DNA of 44,180 bases from contig CALGGT010000046.1 in the NCBI GenBank assembly GCA_937915825.1, positions 1-44,180 on the forward strand, in the 5' to 3' direction. The notes under the pieces were generated by a model that was not told the DNA's origin, did not search any database, and was given only the letters and a program-made list of their open reading frames with translations. The translations under genes were made by a program, and so were the position numbers. The stretch is from an uncultured Eubacterium sp. Lineage in GTDB: Bacteria; Bacillota; Clostridia; Lachnospirales; Lachnospiraceae. Shown piece by piece: positions 25,730 to 32,704 of this stretch; the first letter of the stretch is position 1; every line of letters starts with the position of its first letter.

Positions 25730-25786
25730 TGCGACCGTAACAGTACAAAATTCGCGCTGCGCGCTCATTAAGTGCTGACGGTCGCA
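25730..25786. repeat. GC-rich intergenic hairpin
   Basis: TGCGACCGT (25730 to 25738) pairs perfectly with ACGGTCGCA (25778 to 25786). Inside are further short complementary stretches (CAGTAC/GTGCTG-like) and a GCGC-rich core (TTCGCGCTGCGCGC). On the minus strand four Ts follow the stem, so weak terminator activity is possible. The form suggests a dispersed intergenic repeat, which cannot be confirmed from a single copy. Confidence 0.5.
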
Positions 25787-25813
25787 AATGCCCCTTCCTG
25801 GAATCAACTCCCC

Positions 25814-25856
25814 GTTAAAAGTGCAATCCAACTTTACTGAAATATTTCACAACTTC
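25814..25856 (+). repeat. Left inverted-repeat arm
   Basis: This arm starts GTTAAAAGTGCAAT and continues CCAACTTTACTGAAATAT. It is the imperfect inverted match of 26653 to 26695, with the core CCAACTTTACT identical in both. Confidence 0.65.
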
Positions 25857-25937
25857 AGAGCCACCAGACTAATAATATGTATGAACAACACTCACACTTA
25901 CCTAAAATTGTAAGATAAGGATTAGGAATGTTCCGCC

Positions 25938-25971
25938 TTTTTCATGTGTGCCGTCAGGCACACATGAAAAA
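25938..25971. repeat. Perfect 15-bp palindrome
   Basis: TTTTTCATGTGTGCC and GGCACACATGAAAAA form a perfect 15-bp stem with a GTCA loop. On both strands the stem ends in A, not T, so it is not itself an intrinsic terminator. Its 5' arm on the minus strand uses the T-run of the neighbouring terminator, so the two structures would compete. Confidence 0.75.
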
Positions 25972-25999
25972 AGCCGTGGAGCGGAATCGCTCACACAGC
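25967..25999 (-). terminator. Rho-independent terminator after the toxin-partner gene
   Basis: On the minus strand GCTGTG(T)GAGCG pairs with CGCTCCACGGC (11 bp, one bulge, loop ATTC), and six Ts follow. It lies 23 bases after the stop of the 82-residue gene. Confidence 0.75.
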
Positions 26000-26022
26000 T
26001 TTAACAGCAGACAATTTTTTTA

Positions 26023-26271
26023 TTATTCGATTGGAAGCTGAGGTTTTTGGGAATTGAACGGATGATCTTTTTCATAATCGGTAGCAGCGGAAGATAATTC
26101 TTCAACACTCGCATTGCCGAAATACTCTCTGCGCCATTTAGTATAATCAAAACGTTCACTCAGGATATAGGATATGAAACGCTCCGTTTCGATCGTACCT
26201 AGATGTTCAAACAGACAACCATATCCACGCTCAACGATCTCAGCGGTAGTAGTATTATCATTGTTCATCAT
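26023..26271 (-). CDS. Putative antitoxin-like partner of a PIN toxin, 82 aa
   Basis: This acidic 82-residue protein has TTTAEIVERGYGCLFEHLG, then TERFISYILSERFDYTKWRREYF. The pattern resembles small uncharacterised proteins (TTEEI...GxxALxxxLG...DYTKxR) found beside PIN-domain genes, so I infer an antitoxin role. Here the partner follows the PIN gene and overlaps its end by 14 bases. GGAGGG stands 7 bases before the ATG at 26271. With the PIN gene 5'-truncated, this would be an orphan. It has no obvious DNA-binding motif. Confidence 0.6.
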   Translation of the reverse strand: MMNNDNTTTAEIVERGYGCLFEHLGTIETERFISYILSERFDYTKWRREYFGNASVEELSSAATDYEKDHPFNSQKPQLPIE

Positions 26272-26659
26272 CTTCAGTCCCTCCTAATATCATAATAAAT
26301 TCGGTCGGGTTAACAACTTTGATCTTATCATTCTTATACTTCAACAGACGGTCATCGGTAGTCAGCATATAATCGCAATGTGCAAGGATAGCGCAAGCAG
26401 TATGCAGGGCATCAAAAGACTTAACACCAGTAGATAGGATCTCATTTGCTATCATTTCTGCCTTTTCACTCCACTCACTGCTGACATACACAGATGAGTA
26501 GTTTTCCATGAATGAAGCAATCGCATTACGCTTTTCTTCAATGCGGTTCTTTGAGTTTTCAAAAGTGAGCATAAAAGAAGTTACAAGTTCCAGCTCATCG
26601 TTACGGATCATCCTCTGTATGTACATCTTAGCTTGTGCTTCAAGCGATATGCGAAGCTG
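26258..26659 (-). pseudogene. PIN-domain toxin gene, 5' end missing
   Basis: PIN toxins are Mg2+-dependent ribonucleases with a conserved N-terminal Asp. The frame from the ATG at 26626 gives 122 residues, including the family's C-terminal active-site region SFDALHTACAILAHCDYMLTTDDRLLK. The same frame upstream of that ATG still reads like the family (SQLRISLEAQAK). It then meets a TAA at about 26670, inside the right inverted-repeat arm. The first ~30 residues with the catalytic Asp (typically a YLD or LD motif) are therefore absent. I infer that the 5' end was lost when the element formed or inserted, and that the product is inactive. GC content is lower than that of neighbouring genes. Confidence 0.65.
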
Positions 26660-26695
26660 TGATATATTTTAGTAAAGTTGGACAGCGCTTTTAAC
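26653..26695 (-). repeat. Right inverted-repeat arm
   Basis: Read on the minus strand from 26695, this begins GTTAAAAGCGCTGT and then CCAACTTTACTAAAATAT. It is the inverted imperfect copy of 25814 to 25856. It includes the kinase stop codon and extends into the remnant of the PIN frame. Confidence 0.65.
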
Positions 26696-27437
26696 ACATC
26701 ATCTCTTCCGCTACCTGCCACCTCTGCTCCGGATCCTCCTTTAAACATTTTTCCAATATTCTCCAGATTTTTCTCCCATAATGCCCTTTAATATGCCGGA
26801 TCCCTTTTTTATTTTGAATGGGATCTTTCAAATCGTAATGTCTCCCTGTCATGGCGTAGTAAAACGTAGCTCCAAAGGCATAAATATCCACCCGATGGTC
26901 AATACTTCCCTTTTGATATTGCTCCGGCGCGGCAAACCCTACAGTCCCCCAGGGCTTTGTTATGCGATTATCCGGCTCCCCCCGGTTATACCGAACTTCC
27001 GTGGCCCCGCCAAAATCAATTAATTTCACATGTCCCAATCTTGTGATCATGAGATTGGAAGGCTTTAAATCCCTGAATACGATGATCGGATACCGATCTT
27101 CCAGATAGATGAAAATATCACGGATTTCCAGCATCCATTGCCGGACTTCCTCCCTGGTGAGTGGACGCGTTCTCGTAAGATGTTCCAGGGTTGTCCCGTG
27201 AACATATTCCATAAAGATACATCCCTGTTTGTCATCTTTTCCCACTACCTTCGGGATCCCCCGATGAGACAGGCGTTTCAATAGTTCATACTCAAGCATA
27301 AACTCCTCGTTTGCGTAGGATTGCTGATAAGCCTTCATGGCATAAAGGGTTTGGCTTTTCCGATCCCTGACCAGATATACCTCGCCGGTTGTTCCCTTTC
27401 CCAATAACCTTTCTCTATGAAATTGATCTGTATTCAT
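26691..27437 (-). CDS. Ser/Thr protein kinase, C-terminus ends in inverted repeat
   Basis: A cytoplasmic Hanks-type kinase of 248 residues. It has the glycine loop LLGKGTTGEVYLV, the catalytic lysine in YAMKAY, the catalytic loop VFRDLKPSNLM (F in place of the usual H, common in these bacterial kinases), DFG in KLIDFGGATEV, and AAPEQY in the activation segment. The kinase domain is complete, but the protein stops right after EQRWQVAEEMMC, where relatives usually continue a few residues or into a further domain. The stop lies in the inverted-repeat arm, so the end may have been cut by the element. The start overlaps the upstream gene by 23 bases and has GAGGTGG before it. The substrates are unknown. 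Confidence 0.88.
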   Translation of the reverse strand: MNTDQFHRERLLGKGTTGEVYLVRDRKSQTLYAMKAYQQSYANEEFMLEYELLKRLSHRGIPKVVGKDDKQGCIFMEYVHGTTLEHLTRTRPLTREEVRQWMLEIRDIFIYLEDRYPIIVFRDLKPSNLMITRLGHVKLIDFGGATEVRYNRGEPDNRITKPWGTVGFAAPEQYQKGSIDHRVDIYAFGATFYYAMTGRHYDLKDPIQNKKGIRHIKGHYGRKIWRILEKCLKEDPEQRWQVAEEMMC

Positions 27438-27870
27438 CTTCCACCTCTATTTTCCCATAACCTTGTCGATATGTTACGCAAAATTCCGGTTCCAAGTGCG
27501 TCCGTATCGGATCGCCGTTTCCCTCCCCCAGAGAAACATCCCCGATCTTTGCATACCAATAATGATGAGGAGCGCGGATGAAGACCGCAAAGGTGTGAAC
27601 CGGCGCATCCTTCTCCTCCCCAAAATATTGATACATCCATTTTTTTAGATAACTAAGCCCTACGTCCTCTCTTTGCTTTCCCCAGGAAACTTTATAAAAA
27701 AGATTCTTTAGACTCTCCTCCATAGCGAAATTCCTCCCGCATTCCTCTTCCTGCCAGCAATACATGGTGATTTTTTTAGGAAAGATCCCTGTGCGCTCCC
27801 ACTTCTCAAATTTTCTTAAAAAAAGTGCAAGGCCTGAGCGCCTTGCACATATTTGCAAATGGATTTCCAT
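27415..27870 (-). CDS. Hypothetical protein coupled to kinase, 151 aa
   Basis: I do not recognise this protein. It is soluble and mixed in charge, with aromatic segments (FAVFIRAPHHYWYAKIGDVSL, then HLEPEFCVTYRQGYGKIEVEDEYRSIS). It has no signal peptide or membrane segment. Its last 23 bases overlap the kinase start, which suggests the two are made together, and it could be the kinase's regulator or substrate. The ATG at 27870 has GGGGGG upstream. The YAKIGDVSL region vaguely recalls phosphatase-type cores, but I do not regard that as evidence. Confidence 0.68.
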   Translation of the reverse strand: MEIHLQICARRSGLALFLRKFEKWERTGIFPKKITMYCWQEEECGRNFAMEESLKNLFYKVSWGKQREDVGLSYLKKWMYQYFGEEKDAPVHTFAVFIRAPHHYWYAKIGDVSLGEGNGDPIRTHLEPEFCVTYRQGYGKIEVEDEYRSIS

Positions 27871-27935
27871 CTTAGCCCCCCAAACTCCTATAATCCTATC
27901 TTGACAGAGAAATTCTCCGCCTGCTTGTATACGCC

Positions 27936-29216
27936 TTATTCTCCGATTTTCTCCTGTCCTCCCATATAAGGCTGCAGCGCCTTAGGGATCAACACGGTTC
28001 CGTCTGCCTGCAAGTTATTCTCCAGGAAGGCGATCAACATACGCGGCGGCGCCACTACCGTGTTATTCAAGGTGTGGGGAAAATATTTTCCATCCTTTCC
28101 TACCGCACGGATCTTTAACCTTCTGGCCTGGGCATCTCCCATTAAGGAGCAGCTTCCCACTTCGAAATATTTTTCCTGTCTGGGCGACCAGGCTTCCACA
28201 TCCACGGATTTCACCTTCAGGTCCGCCAGATCTCCGGAACAACACTCCAAGGTACGTACGGGAATGTCTAAGCTGCGGAAATATTCCACAGTATAACTCC
28301 ACATTTTATTGTACCAATCCATGCTCTCATCCGGGTTACAAACCACGATCATTTCCTGTTTTTCAAACTGATGGATCCGATATACGCCACGTTCTTCGAT
28401 TCCGTGGGCACCCTTCTCCTTCCGAAAACAAGGGGAATAACTGGTTAGGGTCTTAGGGAGCTCTTCTTCCGGCAGGATCTTATCAATAAATTTGCCGATC
28501 ATGGAATGCTCGCTGGTTCCGATCAAATACAGATCTTCCCCTTCCATCTTGTACATCATGGCGTCCATTTCCTCAAAACTCATGACACCGGTTACCACAT
28601 TGCTTCGGATCATGTACGGCGGGATGCAATAGGTAAATCCCTTATTGATCATGAAATCTCTCGCATAAGATAACAACGCGGAATGCAAACGGGCAATGTC
28701 CCCCATTAAATAATAGAATCCGTTTCCGGCCACATCTCTGGCCGCATCCATATCGATGCCGTTCAAGCGCTCCATGATCTCCGTGTGATACGGAATCTCA
28801 AAATCCGGAACTTTCGCCTCGCCAAAGCGCTCAATCTCCACATTCTCCGTGTCATTTTTTCCAATGGGTACGGAATCATCAATGAAGTTGGGGATCTTCA
28901 TCATAATTTCTTTGACCTTTTGATCCAGCTCCCCTTCTTCTTTTTGGATCGCCTCCAGACGATCGGAGAAAGACGCCACTTTTTTCTTACATTCTTCTGC
29001 CTCTTCCTTCTTACCCTGGGCCATCAAGCCGCCAATCTCTTTGGAAATCTTCTTACGCTGGCTGCGCAGATCATCTCCCTCCTGCTGAGCGGCACGCTTC
29101 TTCCGATCCAATTCCAACACTTCATCCACCAAAGGCAATTTGTGATCTTGAAATTTCTTGCGAATATTTTCCTTCACTGCCTCCGGGTTTTCTCGTAACA
29201 CTTTCATGTCGATCAT
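27936..29216 (-). CDS. serS: Seryl-tRNA synthetase
   Basis: SerS charges tRNA-Ser (and tRNA-Sec, if present). The 426-residue product has the N-terminal tRNA-binding coiled coil (about 25 to 105, with KKRAAQQEGDDLRSQRKKISKE) and a class II catalytic core. TSEHSMIGKFI and FRKEKGAHGIEERGVYRIHQFEKQE (motif 2, in part) are clear, and motif 3 is in HTLNNTVVAPPRMLIAFLENN. Length is normal. The ATG at 29216 has AGGAG 9 bases upstream. No T-box is in the short upstream gap. It lies between the lipoprotein gene and the kinase pair. Confidence 0.97.
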   Translation of the reverse strand: MIDMKVLRENPEAVKENIRKKFQDHKLPLVDEVLELDRKKRAAQQEGDDLRSQRKKISKEIGGLMAQGKKEEAEECKKKVASFSDRLEAIQKEEGELDQKVKEIMMKIPNFIDDSVPIGKNDTENVEIERFGEAKVPDFEIPYHTEIMERLNGIDMDAARDVAGNGFYYLMGDIARLHSALLSYARDFMINKGFTYCIPPYMIRSNVVTGVMSFEEMDAMMYKMEGEDLYLIGTSEHSMIGKFIDKILPEEELPKTLTSYSPCFRKEKGAHGIEERGVYRIHQFEKQEMIVVCNPDESMDWYNKMWSYTVEYFRSLDIPVRTLECCSGDLADLKVKSVDVEAWSPRQEKYFEVGSCSLMGDAQARRLKIRAVGKDGKYFPHTLNNTVVAPPRMLIAFLENNLQADGTVLIPKALQPYMGGQEKIGE

Positions 29217-29228
29217 GATTCAAATCTC

Positions 29229-30476
29229 CTAACTTTCTTGTTCTTTTTCCACATTTTTATTGTCAAAGCGAACCATTCGGTACAGAACTTCTTTCGCATA
29301 GCCCTCTCCACCGGCTTCGCTTTTTGTGCATACATAAAAATGATCCCGCTCCTTCATAAAAAAATCCACCACCATTTCTTCGCCAAAATCCGAGCTTCCT
29401 TCTTCCTCTCTACTTACCGACTGATTCATAACATCTAATACATTAAGCCCATTTTCCAAAGATGTCAAGTCCGGATCTTCCTGATAATTCATAATACTAT
29501 AAATTCCCATTCCGTTAAAGAGATACGTTTCCCCCATATCCGGATCCATTTGATAGTACCAGTTCTGGCCTAAAACTTCTTCCTTCAGGTTCTGACCGAA
29601 CACATTTAATTCTGTGAAATCCGGAATGCTCCTTACCACAAATCCCTTTTGTTCCTGGGAATAGGTAAGGATATCACTTTCTCCGAACGCGATGGTGATC
29701 TTCCCGTTATTTAACACGCCCAGATCATTCAATACCTGTCCGGTTTCCCCATCCAGATAAAGGCCTAACTCACTGCCGGTATCCACATAACAAAGTAAAA
29801 TATTCCCGTCGTCATATACGTGATAATCCACGAGGATGGACAGATCCTCCGAATTTCTCCGGTACAGATTGTCCGTTTGTGGAAGATCTACCTTCTTCTT
29901 CAGGGCATCGGTTAGCGGAATCTCATTTACAAAATCGTTATCCTCATCCATTTGCAATAAGGAATACTCCGGAACGTAAACCACGGAACCATCCTCCAAT
30001 TCGGACTCCACGTAGAACATCAATCCACAGTAAAGCATTCCGTCATCCCCTCTGCGAAACTGTTTCACTTCGTAGCTAATCCAGGAAGTTTTTTCCCATC
30101 TTCGCTCCAGAAACTCATCCAGGCTATCCTCACAGATCTCAGTTTCTTTCCAATCGTCGTCCACCAGATCGTAACGGACAAAATCGGCTTCCACGTAGTC
30201 ACCGGCACTTTGGGGCACGTATTGATAGATCGCGGGATTTCCCTCTGTATCCGCCACAAATCCATCAAAGGAATTCCCCATATACGTATACATTCCCTGC
30301 TCCGCAATGGTTAAGGATTTCGGGATCTCTAACTCCGTCATCTCATACTCTAAATTTTCAGTTTGTTCTTGCTGCATTCCCTTGTAATCATCGACGGCCA
30401 CATCCTTCTTCTTGCATCCTGGACCTAAACTCAATGTTAGGGATAATAAGAGCGCGTAGGCAATAACACGTTTCAC
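29229..30476 (-). CDS. Lipoprotein of unknown function
   Basis: A 415-residue predicted lipoprotein. The signal peptide (VKRVIAYALLLSLTLSLGPGC) ends in the lipobox LGPGC, and an acidic linker follows (KKKDVAVDDYKGMQQEQTENLEYEMTELEIPKS read in parts). The rest is a long domain of repeated beta-like strands with many Asp and Tyr, perhaps a propeller-like fold, anchored outside the membrane. I chose the GTG at 30476, which has AAAGGA 7 bases upstream and begins the signal peptide. A longer frame to 30512 would place charged residues before the signal and read through the tex repeat array. The function is not known. Confidence 0.8.
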   Translation of the reverse strand: MKRVIAYALLLSLTLSLGPGCKKKDVAVDDYKGMQQEQTENLEYEMTELEIPKSLTIAEQGMYTYMGNSFDGFVADTEGNPAIYQYVPQSAGDYVEADFVRYDLVDDDWKETEICEDSLDEFLERRWEKTSWISYEVKQFRRGDDGMLYCGLMFYVESELEDGSVVYVPEYSLLQMDEDNDFVNEIPLTDALKKKVDLPQTDNLYRRNSEDLSILVDYHVYDDGNILLCYVDTGSELGLYLDGETGQVLNDLGVLNNGKITIAFGESDILTYSQEQKGFVVRSIPDFTELNVFGQNLKEEVLGQNWYYQMDPDMGETYLFNGMGIYSIMNYQEDPDLTSLENGLNVLDVMNQSVSREEEGSSDFGEEMVVDFFMKERDHFYVCTKSEAGGEGYAKEVLYRMVRFDNKNVEKEQES

Positions 30477-30499
30477 CTTGCATTCCTTTCCTTCCTCCC

Positions 30500-30562
30500 A
30501 TGACAGGGTCATGGATAATTATGACAGGGTCGTGGACAATGATTACAGGATCATGGACAATT
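30500..30562 (-). repeat. Three tandem 21-bp repeats over the tex stop codon
   Basis: Units at 30500 to 30520, 30521 to 30541 and 30542 to 30562 differ at a few positions; each contains an ACAGG(A/G)TC core followed by (A/G)TGGA. On the coding strand the first unit encodes the last Tex residues and stop (TTG TCC ATG ATC CTG TAA). As the unit is exactly seven codons, loss of that stop would add further near-copies of LSMIL-type residues. The array lies between tex and the lipoprotein gene. Confidence 0.9.
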
Positions 30563-32684
30563 GAATTCTTTTTTTGACCAGGTCTACGGACAGAACCTTT
30601 ACTTCCACCACATCCCCTACACTTACTACTTCTAAAGGGTGTTTGATAAATTTCTTATCCGTTAATTTGGAAATATGGATCAACCCGTCCTGATGAACGC
30701 CAATGTCCACAAAAGCGCCAAAATCAATTACATTCCGCACCGTTCCCTTTAAGATCATACCTTCCTTCAAATCCTTCATCTCCATCACATCGGTACGAAG
30801 AATGGGTTTCGGCATTTCCTCACGCGGGTCTCTTCCAGGCTTCTCCAATTCCTTGATCATATCCTTTAACGTCATCTCTCCGATGTCCAGGTCTTTGGAT
30901 AATTTTCTGGTATCCTTGGTCATCAAGGACAATCCAACCAAACCTCCTTTGATATCTTCCGGGGCAAATCCCATCTTCTTAAGGAGATCTCTGGCCGCCC
31001 CATAGGATTCCGGATGGACGCTGGTTCCGTCCAGGGGCTCTTTTCCATCGGTGATTCTCATAAATCCGGCGCATTGTTCAAACGCCTTCGGTCCCAGTTT
31101 CGGAACCTTTAACAATTCCTTACGGGTAGTAAATTTCCCATTCTCTTCCCGATAAGAAACAATGTTCTTCGCAATGGGTTTGGAGATTCCGGAAATATAT
31201 TCTAAGAGAGAGGCCGACGCCGTATTCAGATCCACACCTACACGGTTAACACAATCCTCGACCACGGTTCCTAAGGCTTCTCCCAATTTCTTCTGATTCA
31301 TATCATGCTGATATTGCCCTACCCCAATGGACTTGGGATCGATTTTTACCAACTCCGCCAAAGGATCCTGTAAACGTCGGGCAATGGACACCGCGCTCCG
31401 CTGCCCCACATCAAATTGAGGAAATTCCTCAGTAGCCAGTTTGCTGGCAGAGTATACCGATGCTCCCGCCTCATTTACGATCACATATTGAATGGGCTTT
31501 CCAAACTCTTTTAACATATCGACAATGATCTTCTCCGATTCCCGGGATGCCGTACCATTTCCCACGGAAATCAAAGTGATCCCATATTGATCGATCAACT
31601 TTTTCACGATCTTTTTCGTCTCAAGGATTTTATTCTGAGGCTCCGTGGGATAAACCACAACCGTATCCAAAACTTTTCCCGTAGCATCCACAACCGCTAA
31701 TTTACAACCGGTACGGAACGCCGGATCCCATCCCAATACCACCTGTCCGTTAATGGGTGGCTGCATCAAAAGCTGATTTAAATTCTTACCAAATACTTTA
31801 ATGGCTCCGTCTTCTGCCATCTCCGTCAGATCGTTCCGAACCTCTCTTTCAATGGAGGGAGCGATCAAACGCTTATAGGCGTCTTCCACCACGTCCTCCA
31901 AAACCGGTGTGGTTATGGGATTATCTTTGATGATCACCTTTTTCTTCAAATATCCCAAAATATCTTCTTCCGGCGCTTCCACGGTAACATTTAAGAACTT
32001 TTCCTTCTCCCCGCGGTTCATGGCCAATACCTTATAGCCCGCCATGTTCTTGATCCTTCCCGTAAAATCATAATAATTTTCATATACGGATTTTTCTTTT
32101 TCATCTTTTGCTACCGACACCAAAGATCCCTGCTCCATGGTCTCTCGTCGAATGAATTTCCGGTAGTCGGCATCATCGGAAATATTTTCCGCAATAATAT
32201 CCATGGCTCCCTGAATCGCGTCTTCTGCCGTCGTTACATCCTTTTCTTCGGATAAATACGCTTGTGCTTCTTCTTCCAGAGGTTTGTCCGTCAATTGCAA
32301 TAAAATAATATTGGCCAATCCTTCCAGGCCTTTTTCTTTTGCAATGGTGGCTCTCGTCCGTCTTTTCGGTCGATACGGGCGATAGAGATCATCCACTTGA
32401 ACCTGGGTCATGGCAGCCAATATTTCATTCTTTAACTCTTCCGTTAATTTTCCTTGTTCCTCAATACTGGAAAGAACCTGGGCTTTCTTCTCCTCCAGAT
32501 TCCGAAGATAGGTCAATCGTTCGTCGAGATTTCTTAACTTTTCGTCATCTAAGGCTCCGTGCTGCTCCTTTCTGTATCTGGCAATAAAGGGGATGGTATT
32601 GCCTTCATCGATCAGCTTTACCACCGCCTCAACCTGCCAAACCTTAATGTCTAATTCCTTTGCTATTTGATTTGTGATTTCCAT
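30543..32684 (-). CDS. tex: Tex-family RNA-binding transcription accessory protein
   Basis: Tex (YhgF) is a cytoplasmic nucleic-acid-binding protein with an S1 domain, thought to act with transcription or RNA. The 713-residue product has the helical Tex N-terminus (about 1 to 200) and a YqgF/RuvC-like nuclease-fold domain (VVLGWDPAFRTGCKLAVVD). Helix-hairpin-helix motifs follow (VDLNTASASLLEYISGISKPIA), then a C-terminal S1 domain (about 635 to 705, LKGTVRNVIDFGAFVDIGVHQDGLIHISKL read in parts). GGAGG precedes the ATG by 5 bases. Its stop codon is within the 21-bp repeat array. It is not a tandem-domain variant; length is normal. Confidence 0.95.
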   Translation of the reverse strand: MEITNQIAKELDIKVWQVEAVVKLIDEGNTIPFIARYRKEQHGALDDEKLRNLDERLTYLRNLEEKKAQVLSSIEEQGKLTEELKNEILAAMTQVQVDDLYRPYRPKRRTRATIAKEKGLEGLANIILLQLTDKPLEEEAQAYLSEEKDVTTAEDAIQGAMDIIAENISDDADYRKFIRRETMEQGSLVSVAKDEKEKSVYENYYDFTGRIKNMAGYKVLAMNRGEKEKFLNVTVEAPEEDILGYLKKKVIIKDNPITTPVLEDVVEDAYKRLIAPSIEREVRNDLTEMAEDGAIKVFGKNLNQLLMQPPINGQVVLGWDPAFRTGCKLAVVDATGKVLDTVVVYPTEPQNKILETKKIVKKLIDQYGITLISVGNGTASRESEKIIVDMLKEFGKPIQYVIVNEAGASVYSASKLATEEFPQFDVGQRSAVSIARRLQDPLAELVKIDPKSIGVGQYQHDMNQKKLGEALGTVVEDCVNRVGVDLNTASASLLEYISGISKPIAKNIVSYREENGKFTTRKELLKVPKLGPKAFEQCAGFMRITDGKEPLDGTSVHPESYGAARDLLKKMGFAPEDIKGGLVGLSLMTKDTRKLSKDLDIGEMTLKDMIKELEKPGRDPREEMPKPILRTDVMEMKDLKEGMILKGTVRNVIDFGAFVDIGVHQDGLIHISKLTDKKFIKHPLEVVSVGDVVEVKVLSVDLVKKRIQLSMIL

Positions 32685-32704
32685 AAATTCCTCCGCGTCA
32701 TATT

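Larger units (their letters stand above)
25551..26022. other. 472-base gene-free interval
   Basis: This stretch holds no gene that I can support. From left to right it contains the thrS leader hairpin and promoter, a GC-rich hairpin (25730 to 25786), the left inverted-repeat arm (25814 to 25856), a perfect palindrome (25938 to 25971), and the terminator of the toxin/partner genes (25967 to 25999). The bases between these show nothing recognisable. Confidence 0.7.
25814..26695. mobile_element. Inverted-repeat-bounded segment carrying a toxin remnant
   Basis: The plus strand at 25814 to 25856 and the minus strand at 26695 to 26653 begin GTTAAAAG, share CCAACTTTACT, then AAATAT and TCAC, and match at most of 43 positions. 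They form long imperfect terminal inverted repeats around an 882-base segment. Inside are a 5'-truncated PIN-domain gene, its small partner and a terminator; there is no transposase. The stop codon of the kinase gene lies inside the right arm. No target-site duplication is obvious. A non-autonomous element or insertion-sequence remnant fits best, but the family is unidentified. Confidence 0.5.

Noticed and set aside
25551..25800. T-box leader upstream of thrS
   Set aside because: The T-box AGGGTGG-type antiterminator sequence is absent on the minus strand, and the leader from the promoter is only about 60 nt long. The same absence holds for serS and leuA.
25938..25971. Perfect palindrome as a bidirectional terminator
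   Set aside because: On either strand the stem is followed by A, not T. The true terminator is the neighbouring GCTGTG...CACGGC stem with six Ts.
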